NCBI GenBank assembly: GCA_947471745.1
Contig: CANJKZ010000461.1
Location: forward strand, 811,001 to 875,000
Reading direction: 5' to 3'
Origin: Closterium sp. Naga37s-1
Taxonomy: Eukaryota > Streptophyta > Zygnematophyceae > Desmidiales > Closteriaceae
DNA: 64,000 bases
Shown: positions 11,693-22,781 of the stretch, in pieces
Layout: the number at the start of each line of letters is the position of its first letter
Position numbering within the stretch: the first letter of the stretch is position 1
Notes under the pieces: generated by a model
The model's input: the letters and a program-made list of their open reading frames with translations, nothing else
What the model was told of the DNA's origin: nothing
The model's database searches: none
Translations under genes and position numbers: made by a program

Positions 11693-12868
11693 CACCCCCA
11701 TAGTCAAAGTGGGGTATAATCAGCAGAGCAAGCAGTCATAGAGCAGGTTCACAAGTGCAAGCAAAGCTAGAGGCATTCACAACGGGCAAGTGAGGAGGAG
11801 GAGGCGGGACTGTAAGAGGAGAGGAGATAGGAGGCGACGGCTGAAGCTGCAGACACACGGGCAACAGGAGCGGCTGGCACAGTGGCTACCGGGATAGCGC
11901 CCCGGACTACTGGAGTAACTGGCTCGGCGGCTACGAAGAGCGGCAGGAGCAACGGACCCACGGGCGACAGGCGCAGCAGGCTCTCTGGGCTACCAGGACA
12001 GCGCCCCGGACTACAGGTGCTGCGGACAACAAGACGGCAGCCTCCACTCAGCCTCCCCCAACTGTCCCACCCCTCTTTCACACACCCCTTGCTGCACCCC
12101 TAGCTCCACGTCCACGTCACCCCCCTAGCACCACTCCTTCGGCTCCCACACATCCACCCCCCTCAGCGACAGCGGCAGCAGTGGGAGACGGAGGAGGAGG
12201 AGGAGCAGGGGACGGCGCACACAACCGGCACCCCCAGAACAGCCACCCCCACACTCGCCACCCCCAAACCCTAAAACGGGTGGCACGGGGCAGGAGCGCG
12301 GGGGACGGCGCGGGGGACGGCGCGTGGCCCGCAGGGCGACACCATGGGGCAGCGGGGGGCCGCGCGCGGCTCCCCAGGGCGCCGCGACGGGGCAGCGGGG
12401 GGTCGCGCGCGGCTCCAGGGGTGGCGCGCGGGTCCAGCGGGGCAGCGCGCGGGTCCCCGGGGGCGACGCGGGGGTCGACAAGGGGCAGCGCGCGGATCCC
12501 GCAGGGCGTCGCGCGGGTCCAGCGGGGCAGCGCGCGGGTCCCCAAGAGTGACGCGAGGGCCGACGGGGTGAGGCGCGCGGGTCCAGCGGGGCAGCGCGCG
12601 AGCCGACGGGGGGCGCGCGCGGGTCCCCTGAGGCGACTCGAGGGTCGACGGGGGGGCGCGCCATGCAGAAAACCGCCTCGCGCCCCGGGGCACACGGCGG
12701 GCAGAAAACCCCCGCGCGCCCCAAGCGCACGGCGGGAAGAAAAAACGCCACGCGCCTCTAGCGCGCGGCAGGCAGGAAAGGTCGCACGCCCGAGGCGCAC
12801 GATAGGCAGGACAGCAGCGGAAGACTTAGGCGGGCCCACAGGCCAGGAGCGTAACAGCTCTGATTCCA

Positions 12869-12978
12869 TGTCAGAATAGCAGGCATAACGAGGAGCCATA
12901 GCTAGGGTTTACCTAGCTAGGCAAGAGAGAAATGAGCAAAGGAGGATGTTCACTAGCAAGCAGGAGGATACATATAGG
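12869..12978 (-). repeat. LTR of element C, part before Copia F
   Basis: First 110 bp of the right LTR, ending in the ATAGG target of F. The last 66 bp follow at 21862-21927. Confidence 0.9.
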
Positions 12979-13106
12979 TGTCAAATGTAATTCTATGCTT
13001 GTAGGCTACAGTGAGTAGCACAATAGGGAGTACAGTTGTTAGGGTTGCATATTTGTACTCTCACACTTTCTAGTTTCAATCATTCCGGTGCATTCCTATT
13101 CTGAGA
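12979..13106 (+). repeat. 5' LTR of Copia F
   Basis: 128 bp; pairs with 21729-21856; non-canonical 3' end GA. Confidence 0.92.
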
Positions 13107-13139
13107 TGGTATCACGAGTAGGTTAGATCCTCGTTCGTT

Positions 13140-13800
13140 TTTAGCTAGCCTCCGCGCCCTACGCGCCCTCCGTGCTCTCGCGCCCTCCGCGCCCTCCGCG
13201 CCCTCCGCGCCCTCCTCGCGCCTAGCCCGCGCCCTCCCGCGCTGTCCAGCCTGTCGCGCGCCCTCCTTAGACCTCCGCGCGCCCTCCCCCACCGTTGCGC
13301 GCCCTCCAAAACCGTCGTGCGCCCTCCTTAGACCGTCGCGCGCCCTGCTCAACCGTCGCGCGCCCTCCTCTACCGTCGCGCGCCCTCCTTAGACCGTCGC
13401 GTGCCCTCCCTCCGCCTGTCGCGCGCCCTCCTCCGTCAACGCTTCCCGCACACCAGCGTGCGCTTACCGCACACCTGCGTGCACTTACCGCACACCTGCG
13501 TGCGCTTACCGCACACCTGCGTGCGCTTACCGCATCACTCTGCGTGCACTTACCGCATCACTCTGTGTGCGCTTCCCGCACACCTGCGTGCGCTTCCCGC
13601 ACACCTGCGTGCACTTACCACACACCTGCGTGCACTCACCGCACACCTGCGTGCGCTTACCGCACACCTGCGTACACTTACCGCATCACTCTGTGCGCTT
13701 ACTGCATCTCTCTCCCCTTCACCTGTGCACCGGTCCCACGCCATTCCTACTGCACTTGGCTCCCGGCTCAGCGGCTGGCAGCCGCTCTTCCCTCCGGTAG
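13140..13800 (+). repeat. Tandem-repeat leader of Copia F
   Basis: Two repeat blocks lie between the primer site and gag: a CGCGCCCTCC-rich block (about 13150-13440) and a degenerate unit of about 21 bp around TTACCGCACACCTGCGTGC (about 13450-13700). No coding function is supported. Confidence 0.8.
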
Positions 13801-16800
13801 CGCCACCTAGGATCGGTTAGAGCCCCGCCCCACGACTATTTTCTCGCCGACTGTCTCTCGTCGGTTTCCCCGCTGGCGTCCCTAGCCCTCCGTAGTTTTC
13901 CTCCTCGTTCTTAGCTCCGCCTCCGCCGTGCTCCAGTCGCCTCTAGCATGGGCTCCGCTATGGAGGCCCGTCGCCTCCGTTTCGATGCTGAGGGACGCCC
14001 GATCGAGTTCGGTACCTGGCAGCGCCAGACCACACGTTTCCTCACCAGCCAGCGTCAGGACGGCGCCACTCTGTGGGCCCACGCGTCGGGTGCTCTCGCG
14101 GCACCCCCGTCCCTCGCCGCCCTGCCGACCGCCCCGGAGCCGACTCCTACGGCCCAAGCGGACTACGACCGTCGGGTCCTGGCTCGGGACGTGTGGCTCT
14201 CTCGTGATGCGGCCGCCGCCCTCACGCTATCGGAGCTTCTCCCCCCGACTGAGGCCGCTCACTTTGACCAGGTGGAGACAGCCAAGGGGGTTTGGGATGC
14301 TTTTGTGGCTCGCTATTCCACCCCCTCCTCCGCCTCCCTCATTCGCCTCCTCATGCCGTTCGTGTTTCCCGACCTAGGCTCGTTTGCGACTGTTTCCGAC
14401 CTAGTGACTCACCTCCGCTCGCTTGACGCCGGTTTTCGTTCGGCCTGTACCGACGCACAGCTCCTTGTTGCTCCCCCCCCCATGTGGCTCACTGTGCACT
14501 GGTTAGTCACCCGCCTCCCTGACCGCCTTGCCACTGCCCGCGACGCGCTTCTTCAGAAGCACCCCACTGAACTCACTATAGACCTCCTTCAGACTGCTCT
14601 CGGGACCATCGGGAGCAGCCTCCTCACCGTTGCCTCCGCCACTGATGCGGTGGCCCCCCGTCTCTTTGCAGGGTGTGCCGCCCCTCAGCTTCCCACTTTC
14701 ACCGCTACCCGCGCTTCTGCTGCTGTGTCGGTCTCTGAGGACACCGCTGCCGTTTCTGCCGCAGACTGGCAGAAACGGGGCAAGAGTGGCAAGAAGGGCG
14801 GGAAGGGGGGAGGTGGGGGCGGAGGAGGTGGCAGTGGAGGGGGCGGTGGAGGTGGGAGCGGCGGTGGTGGTGGAGGCGGCGGCGGCGGCGGCGGCGGTGG
14901 TGCACCAGGGGGAGGGGGCCTTGGAGGAGGCGCAGGACAGACAGGTCCACCCACAGGTAGTGGCCCGACCGGTGGGGGTGCTGCCCCCCAGCAGCAGCAG
15001 CCACAGCAGCAGCAGCAGGGACAGCAGCAGCAGCAGGCACCGCAGCAGTTCCAGCAGTGGGGGCCCCCGCTGCAGTGGGGTCCGCAGCAGCACTGGGGTC
15101 CCCCGCCGCAGTGGGGTCCGGGAGGCCCTGGGAGCACCAGCCGCAGCAGCAGCTCTTCCAGCTGGGCTCCTCGCCCCCCTCGCCGTGACGCTGGCCCCTG
15201 CACCCACTGGTGCCTCACCGGGCCGGGCAGCCCCTGTCTCTGTGGTCGCGACGACCACTCTGCCGCGCGGTGCTTCCGCCGCCTCGACGACCTCTACCGG
15301 GCTCGTTGGGGCCCCCTGGCGGTCACGCCTCGCTGGTCTCGTCTGTTAACCCGTAAGATTGATGTCTTTGATTTGTCCATGGACGATGCGCGTCAGCATG
15401 CTTTGTATGTTGATGCTGACTTTAGTGCTGAGGGATCTGTGTGCTCGCGTGTTCGTAGTTTAGCCTGCTTGCCTCCTGCTAGTGTAGCCTTGTGCCTGTC
15501 TAGCTTAGGTGCTTGTGTTGCTGCTCTAGGTGCTTGTGTAGCGACTGGGTCAGGTGACCCTCCGGCTGAGGCCTCTTTGTCGTTCACGCTGGACTCGGGC
15601 GCGTCTCAGTGCTTCTTCCGCGACCACACGACCCTTACGCCACTCCTCACTCCTGTGTCAGTGGCTCTGGCTGATCCTACCTCTGGACCAGCCGTTGCGC
15701 GTAGCTCCACCACCCTCCCGTGCCCTGTGGTCCCCTCTGGTGTCCGCGCGGCCTCCACATCCCCTCGTTCACTCGGAACTTGGTGGGTGTTGGATACCTC
15801 CAGGACAGGGGGATCACGGTTACCTTCGTGGGGGGTGGGCGGACTGCAGTTTGTACAGACGCTACCACAGGTGCTGTTCTGGAAACGTTCACCAGGGAGC
15901 CCCGCTCCGGTCTCTATGTTCTTCACACCGAGCGCTCCCCGGTCGCGTCCTCCCCTCAGGTCGTTGCGTCCCCTCCGGCCCAGGTCCCCAGTCCAGTTGC
16001 TGTGTCTAGCCAGGTAGTCGTGTCCGGTCCGGTCGCTGTGCCCAGTCCAGTCGCTGCGTCTTGCTCCTGTCGCTCTCTCACCCACCGCACCGTCCTGTGG
16101 CACCACCGCCTTGGCCACCCGTCGCTCCCTCGCCTACGTGGCATGCTCAGTCAGGGACTTGTCTAAGGTCTCCCACGCACCTTCCCGTCGCTCCCTCTCT
16201 CGCTTGCCCCTCCTTGCTCTCCGTGCGTTGCCGGTCGCTTACGCGCCACTCCCCACTCCTCCTCCCTTCGTCCGGCCACCGCTCCCTTCGAGACTCTCCA
16301 CTTGGACGTCTGGGGCCCTGCCCCGACGCAGGGGTCTGGGAGGGAGCGTTACTTTCTGGTGGTCGTTGACGACTTCTCCAGGTACACCACAGTGTTCCCT
16401 CTTGCGAAGAAGTCCGAGGTGACTGCTACGCTGATCAGGTGGCTTCTAGCCACTGAGGGCACTCGTGGTCGTCGAGTCAGTTGTCTCCACTCCGACCGTG
16501 GGGGCGAGTTTCGCTCTGGCATTCTCGGCGGATTCTGCGGCGAACAGGGCATCACCCAGTCCTGGACGCTGCCAGAGTCCCCACAGCAGAATGGGGTTGC
16601 TGAGCGCCGCATAGGCTTGGTCATGGACATCGCCCGCACGTCCATGATCCATGCCCGTGCGCCCCATTTTCTGTGGCCCCACGCGGTTCGCTACGCCGCA
16701 CACCAGCTAAACCTCCAGCCGCGTGTCTCGCGGCCCGAGGTTTCACCGACCAGTCTTTGGACTGGTTCCCCTGGTGTCGGGTCGGCCTTTCGAGTCTGGG

Positions 16801-17719
16801 GCTGCCTTGCACTTGTTCGCGACACCTCCGCGGACAAGCTCTCGGCACGCGCCGTCCCCTGTGTCTTCCTTGGTTTCCCAGTGGACTCTGCCGACTGGTC
16901 CTTTTACCACCCTCCCCTCCACCACTTCCTAGACTCCCGTGACGTCCGGTTTGACGAGTCCGTGTCCTACTACACCCGGTACCCCTGTCGAGGTCTCCCG
17001 GTACCCCCTCCCCCTCTTTTCCTCGCACCCTCTCCTCCTCCTGCTCCCGCTCCTCCGGTACCCCCGCCCCCCCCTGGTCCTGCCCCGTCTGGTGTGTCCC
17101 ACGTTACCCCTCTACCCTCGATCGCGCGTCAGGTAGCGTCTCCCTCCCCGCAGTCCTCCTCACAGTCCCCTCAGCAGCCTTCGGCACTTCCGCGACAGGT
17201 TACTGTGGACTCGGTTGGTGTTGGAGCTGGAGGTGCAGCCACTGGCGGTGCTAGGTCTGGGGGTACTCGGTCGCGGGGTGCTGGAGCTGGAGGTGCTGGC
17301 GCAGGTGGCGCTAGCTCTGGGGGTGCTGGAGCTGGAGGTGCTGGCTCAGGTGGCGCTAGCTTTGGGGGTGCTGGAGCTGGAGGTGCTGGCGCAGGTGGCG
17401 CTAGCTCTGGGGGTGCTGGAGCTGGAGGTGCTGGCACTGGTGGTGCTAGTTCTGGGGGTGCTGGAGTTGGAGGTCCTGGCACTGGAGGTGCTGGTTCTGG
17501 GGGTGCTGAGTCTGAGGAGTCTGACCCTGGTTCTGCGGAGTCCACTTCGCCTCCCCACCGCCACGACACACGACTCCAGGCTGCCCGCCGGCGTGAGCGT
17601 GAGGAGCAGGAGCGGTTGTAGAGGGAGCGGCAGGAGCTGCGGGTGCTGGACCTTCTGGAGCAGCAGCGGCAGCAGCAGCAGCGGCAGCAGCAGCAGCAGC
17701 AGCCGCAGCAGCAGCCGCA

Positions 17720-17750
<31 letters not shown>

Positions 17751-19876
17751 CAGCCGCCACCGCAGCTTCCTCTGGAGCGGCAGTTGTTCCCACCTGTGAG
17801 TGGCCTGCGGGCCCTTGGCTTTTCCTCCTCTCCTCCTGTGTTTGTTCCTCCGTTGCCTCCTCCTGACGACTGTCCGGCGGTCTGGTCTTCTCCTCCTCCC
17901 CAGTCTCCTCCTCCTTCGGTCCGTCGCGACTTGGTCACTCGTTGTCCTCCGCGTACTCGTCACTCGTCCCCTGTTACTGACCTCCACACTGCCCTCCTTT
18001 GTACGTCTCGTCGTCGTTCTTCTTCTCCTGTGTCCGTTCTCCCGTCTCCTCCTCCGTCCTCTCTCCCAGCCCTCCCCACTCCTATCACTGACTACTACCG
18101 CACTGTTCGTCCTGTTGCCGCACGTGTCCTCGCCACTCTTGTCACCGACTCTCGTTTCCCTCCGTCGTCGGTCTCTGCTCTCACTGCCGCTGTCGCTGAG
18201 TTTGCTGCCGCCAGCCGCCTTGACTACGCCACCCGTGTGGTGCCAGCTCCTCCCTACCGTCCTCTGTCCATCGGGGGTGAGTTTGCCCTTGGCTGTGACG
18301 TCCTAGAGGACACAGAGTCTGAGCTGGAGTACTGGGCAGCCGCTTCTCCCTCTGTGTGTGCCATGCTGCTCTCCCCTGAGGGAGACCCCGACGCCCTTGA
18401 CATACCGACTCCTCGCACTTACCGCGAGGCAGTGTCAGGGGCGTGGGCCTCTCAGTGGAAAGCGGCTATGGACTCAGAGTTGGCGTCTTGGAGATCCACA
18501 GGCACCTACGTCGACGCAGTTCCCCCTCCCAGGGCGAACATAGTCGATGGCATGTGGCTCTTCAAGGTGAAGTGGCCGCCTGGAGCACCGCCGGTGTTCA
18601 AGGCGTGCTACGTGGCTAGGGGCTTCAGTCAGCGTGAGGGAGTTGACTTCTTCCAGACCTTTGCCCCGACCCCGAAGATGACTACTCTTCGGGTGTTACT
18701 CCACATAGCAGCGCAGCGAGACTACGAGCTGCACTCCCTCGACTTCTCCACTGCGTTCCTCCAGGGCCGACTGCACGAGGAGATCTGGCTGCGCCGTCCT
18801 CCTGGCTTCATTGACACCTTCCCACCTGGGACCCAGTGGAGCCTGAGGCGACCAGTCTACGGTCTCCGCCAGTCGCCCCGTGAGTGGCACGACACTCTTC
18901 GCTCCACGCTTCGTGACCTTGGGTTCAGCCCGTCCTCCGCCGACCCGTCGCTGTTTGTTCGAGCGGGTTCTACTCCTTTCTTTATCCTTGTCTACGTCGA
19001 CGACTTGGTGTTTGCTACAGCAGACAGGGCAGCCCTGACTCAGGTGAAGTTCGAACTGCAGAAGAGACACAAGTGCACTGACCTGGGTGAGCTGCAGCGT
19101 TACCTTGGCTTGCAGATCACCCGGGACAGAGCCGCTCGCACCATCACACTAACGCAGTCACACATGGTGCAGCAGGTCCTTCGGCGGTTCGACTTCCAGT
19201 TCTCCACCACACAGCCCACTCCTCTTGCTGTTGACCACAGACTCACTGGCCCCTTTCCCGGCGAGCCTTTTGAGTCCAGTGGTCCCTACGCAGAGCTGGT
19301 GGGCTGCCTCATGTACCTGATGACTTGTACTCGGCCGGACCTCGCCTTTCCCTTCAGCGTCCTCTCTCGCTTTGTTGCGACTGGGAGACACCGTCCTGTC
19401 CACTGGACAGCTGCTGTGAGGGTGGCGAAGTACCTGGCGACTACATCAGGCATGGGGCTTGTGCTTGGAGGGACTCAGCCAGTGGCGTTGACTGGTCACT
19501 GCGACTCTTCCTACGCTGACGACGTGGAGACTCAGCGTTCGACTCAGGGTTACTGCTTCAGTCTGGGAGCTGGTGCTGTGTCGTGGAGGTCTACACGGTC
19601 GTCGTCTGTGGCTACTTCCAGTGCAGAGGCAGAGATCTACGCTGGTGCCATGGCGGCACAGGAGCTTCGCTGGTTGACCTTCTTGCTCGCCGACCTTGGT
19701 GAGCGGCCTCGCTCTGCACCGACCTTGTACGCTGACAACAAGGCCATGATCCTCCTGTGTCGAGAGCCTCGACTGGAGAGCAGAGTGAAGCATATTGACG
19801 TGAGGTACTTCCTCCTGCGAGAGCTGCAGCGACGCGGCCAGGCACGCCTGGACTTTGTGGCCTCAGAGGCCAACAC

Positions 19877-20056
19877 TGTGAAAATAAGCAGTAGAAGAAG
19901 GCGCCATAGCTAGGAAATCCCTAGCTAGGCAAGAAGCAGTTTAGGCAAAGAAGGAGGAGTTGCACTAGCAAGAATGAGGATACAAATAGCAAACCCTAGA
20001 AGGGTTGTACTCGCTATAGAGCACCCCACTACAGGCTAGAGCATGATATTCTGACA
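19877..20056 (-). repeat. LTR of element G (3' in element orientation)
   Basis: 180 bp; pairs with 21244-21423. Confidence 0.91.
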
Positions 20057-21243
20057 CACCCCCATAGCCAAAGTGGGGTGTAATCAGCAGAGCAAGCAAA
20101 GCAGTACAAGCTCAGGGTGGATCACAATGTCACCACACATTCTGAGCACAAGTTCAAGAAGCAATAGTTTAAAGTTCACAATTATGAGCAAAGCTAGAGG
20201 CTATCGCAGAGGGCAAGTGAGGAGGAGGAGAGACTGTGAGAGGAGAGGAGGTAGTGGGCGGCAGCTGAAGCTGCTGGCACACGGCGCAACTGGAGCAACT
20301 GGCACACGGGCAACTGGAGCAACTGGCACACTGGCAACTGGAGCAACTGGCACACGGGCTACTGGAGTAACTGGCTCCGCGGCTAAAAGTAGCGGCAGAC
20401 TAGCAACGGACTCACGGGCGACTGGAGCAACGGGCTCACGGGCGACTGGCGCAACGGGCTCACGGGCGACTGGCGCAACGGTCTCACGGGCGACTGGAGC
20501 TGTTGGCTTCACGGCGGCCACCCCCTTCAACCTCCCCAAACTATCCCACTCCCCCTGACACACACCCGCTGCTACACCGCTAGCTCCACTCCCCCTTCAC
20601 CCCCCCTTAGTACCACTCCAACGGCTCCAACAAGTCCACCCCCCCTCAGCGGCAGCTGCAGCACAGGGAGACGAAGGAGGAGGAGGAGCAGGGAACGGCA
20701 CACAGTAGCTTCACCCCCATACCCCTCACCCCCAAACCCTAATTCAGGAGAACGGGCTGTAGGAGGGGTGGGGCGCCAGTAGAAGCACGGGGGACAGCGG
20801 GGAGGGCAGGGGCAGCGAGGAAAGGGCCGCCCACGGGCCTGGCACAGCCTCCCGAACCGCGCGCAGGCGGCCCGAGCCGCGCGCGGGCCTGGCGCAGCCC
20901 GTACGGGCCGCGCGCAGGCCTGGCGCAGCCCGTACGGGCCGCGCGCCGGCTGTACGGGCCGCGCGCAGGCCACGACGGGCGACGGGGGGCGACGCGCGGG
21001 TCCCCGTCGCCCGTCGTAGCGCCTCCTGGGGGCGACGCGCCGAGTGACGGGGCAGAAACCCGTCGCGCGCCTCGGGGCGCACGGCGGGCAGAAAACCGCC
21101 GCGCGCCTCGGGGCGCACGGCGGGCTGAAAAACCCTAATTTCGACGCCGCGCACCACGGGGCGCGCGGCGGACAGGGAGTAGCAGTAGCAGCGGAAGCAG
21201 TGAGGTGGGGCCCACAGGCCAGGAGCATATCGCTCTGATACCA

Positions 21244-21423
21244 TGTGAAAATAAGCAGTAGAAGAAGGCGCCATAGCTAGGAAAGCCCTAGCTAGGCAAG
21301 AAACAGTTTAGGCAAAGAAGGAGGAGTTGCACTAGCAAGAATGAGGATACAAATAGCAAACCCTAGAAGGGTTGTACTCGCTATAGAGCACCCCACTACA
21401 GGCTAGAGCATGATATTCTGACA
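21244..21423 (-). repeat. LTR of element G (5' in element orientation)
   Basis: 180 bp; next to the TGGTATCAGAGC primer site on the minus strand. Confidence 0.91.
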
Positions 21424-21728
21424 AACACTGCAGACGTCTTCACCAAGGCCTTGGCGCTTGGTGACCACCACAGGTTCTGTGTGCAGTTGGGGCTTGTTGA
21501 GGTAGGCCCTCGGTTGCTGTAGTCTTGTTGTTTGCTCTGCTTGTTGTGCTTCCTATTTATATCCTAGTGAACTCTTGAACTGGCCTTGTGGCCGCTTGCT
21601 TGCGCTCGGAATTTGTGTGGTGTCCTTGAGATCCACCCTGAGCTTGCCTTGTTTCTTGCTTTGACTGGTCTTGTGACCGTTTGTTCACCTTGCTTGCTTT
21701 GATGCCCCTCACTTAGCCTATGGGGGTG

Positions 21729-21856
21729 TGTCAAATGTAATTCTATGCTTGTAGGCTACAGTGAGTAGCACAATAGGGAGTACAGTTGTTAGGGTTGCAT
21801 ATTTGTACTCTCACACTTTCTAGTTTCAATAATTCCGTTGCATTCCTATTCTGAGA
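21729..21856 (+). repeat. 3' LTR of Copia F
   Basis: 128 bp; preceded by a purine tract, followed by the ATAGG target duplication and the remainder of the element C LTR. Confidence 0.92.
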
Positions 21857-21927
21857 ATAGGAAACCCTAAGGGGTCGTACTCACTACAGAGTACCCCATT
21901 GCAGGCTAGACAAACTACATTCTGACA

Positions 21928-22781
21928 CAATCGAAGCACGCACTACCGAGGCTGAAGACAAAAAGGCGGGAGTGATGCGAAGGGTCGTACGGTTACGAAA
22001 CATCTGGACCGTCGGGCAGACAACATCAGGCAGCAGCAGTGGCGAGGATTCTGCCCGGACAGATTCGTAACCGTCTGGAGTCGCACGGTTGGGTTTCGCT
22101 GCAATAAGGGAATGTACCCCTTAGAGTACATGGCTAGCCTAGGTCGATTCGTATTCCCTTGTACTCTTATTTATATTCCTGTATTTGCATGTTTTTATTA
22201 TCTCAAGCATTTTACATTTACTCTGCTATTGAGGTCAAGGGCCCACCACCATTACTCAAACGTGTGCGAACCTTCCTGAGGTGATCCTAGGGATGATCAA
22301 CGTCTGATCGCAGCAGTTAGTTTGGGTGTACGGCTGAATACGGGGCGTGTGCAAATGACGCGATATAGCCACTGGATTACGCGATGTAGTGTAAACTCAG
22401 TTAGGATGAGAAATTTCCCTATACGATACCAACGAAAGTGTGGACGAGAAGCATGCCCGAAACAAAATAATAAGAAAATGTTCCAAGGCCTAAAACAACA
22501 AGGAATTGGATGACGAGCATGACATTAAATAAGAATGCCACAACGTAGTAGAAAGTTATATTCAGATTGGATCTGAATGAAAGCGGGGATGGATGGAGGA
22601 AAAGCGGAAAGGATCAGGTGTGTGTTGAACCCACAATCAGATCAGGTTGATTGGAGGGATTGTGCTACCAGTCCTGATATTAGTCGTCTTTTAAAATTTT
22701 TTGTCAAATGACACTCGTCGACCATTCACCGTGACATTCAGCATTTGCCTTATATGTTCGATAGCCAGCATAGAATCGCAC
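21928..22781 (+). other. Rest of element Y 3' LTR and upstream region of the THUMPD1-like gene
   Basis: After element C the LTR of Y resumes with its CAATC duplication. It contains TATA-like AT-rich sequence near 22165-22220. I could not place its 3' end, which is probably before about 22270. From there to the ATG at 22782 I see no gene; this stretch should hold the promoter of the following gene. Confidence 0.45.

Larger units (their letters stand above)
19877..21423 (-). mobile_element. Non-autonomous LTR retroelement G
   Basis: 1,547 bp with 180-bp LTRs (19877-20056 and 21244-21423; about two differences), TG...CA ends and target duplication AACAC (19872-19876 and 21424-21428). A perfect minus-strand primer site TGGTATCAGAGC lies at 21232-21243. 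Reverse-complemented, 20064-20170 closely matches the 3' untranslated region of Copia D near 63074-63160 and of F near 21574-21660, including GATCCACCCTGAGCTTG. This ties the element to these Copias as likely helpers. No protein domain is visible inside. It splits the RNase H end of F. Confidence 0.93.
13948..21522 (+). pseudogene. Copia F gag-pol polyprotein (frameshift, two stops, split by element G)
   Basis: Gag starts MGSAMEARRLRFDAEGRPIE and has a Gly-rich tract (about 14800-14910), a Gln-rich tract (about 14990-15060) and a Cys/His cluster (about 15195-15280). Protease DSGAS lies near 15592. A frameshift occurs at about 15740-15745, after VPSGV. Integrase HHCC (WHHRLGHPSL) and D, D, E (LDVWGP, HSDRGGEF, QQNGVAER) follow. 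A TAA at 16164-16166 and a TAG at 17619-17621 interrupt the pol frame; the TAG lies between ERL and RERQEL, where Gln is likely. RT YVDD is near 18995, then RNase H EAEIYAGAMA and DNKAM. Element G interrupts at 19876 and the last codons follow it at 21424-21522, in frame once G and one TSD copy are removed. Confidence 0.92.
12979..21856 (+). mobile_element. Ty1/Copia LTR retrotransposon F, carrying nested element G
   Basis: 128-bp LTRs at 12979-13106 and 21729-21856 start TGTCAAATG and differ at two positions by eye. Both end TGAGA rather than the usual CA. Target duplication is ATAGG (12974-12978 and 21857-21861). The primer site TGGTATCACGAG follows the left LTR at 13107, and GCCTATGGGGGTG precedes the right LTR. 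The Copia gag-pol region is broken by a frameshift, stops and element G. It is inserted in an LTR of element C. Confidence 0.94.
11517..21927 (-). mobile_element. Non-autonomous LTR retroelement C, split by Copia F
   Basis: Left LTR is 11517-11692. The right LTR is broken: 12869-12978 before Copia F and 21862-21927 after it. Target duplication is CAATC (11512-11516 and 21928-21932). Without F the element is about 1,528 bp, closely related to B in LTRs and ends. The minus-strand primer site TGGAATCAGAGC at 12857-12868 gives its orientation. The interior is GC-rich repeat (about 12290-12780) and encodes nothing recognisable. It is inserted in the 3' LTR of element Y. Confidence 0.93.
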
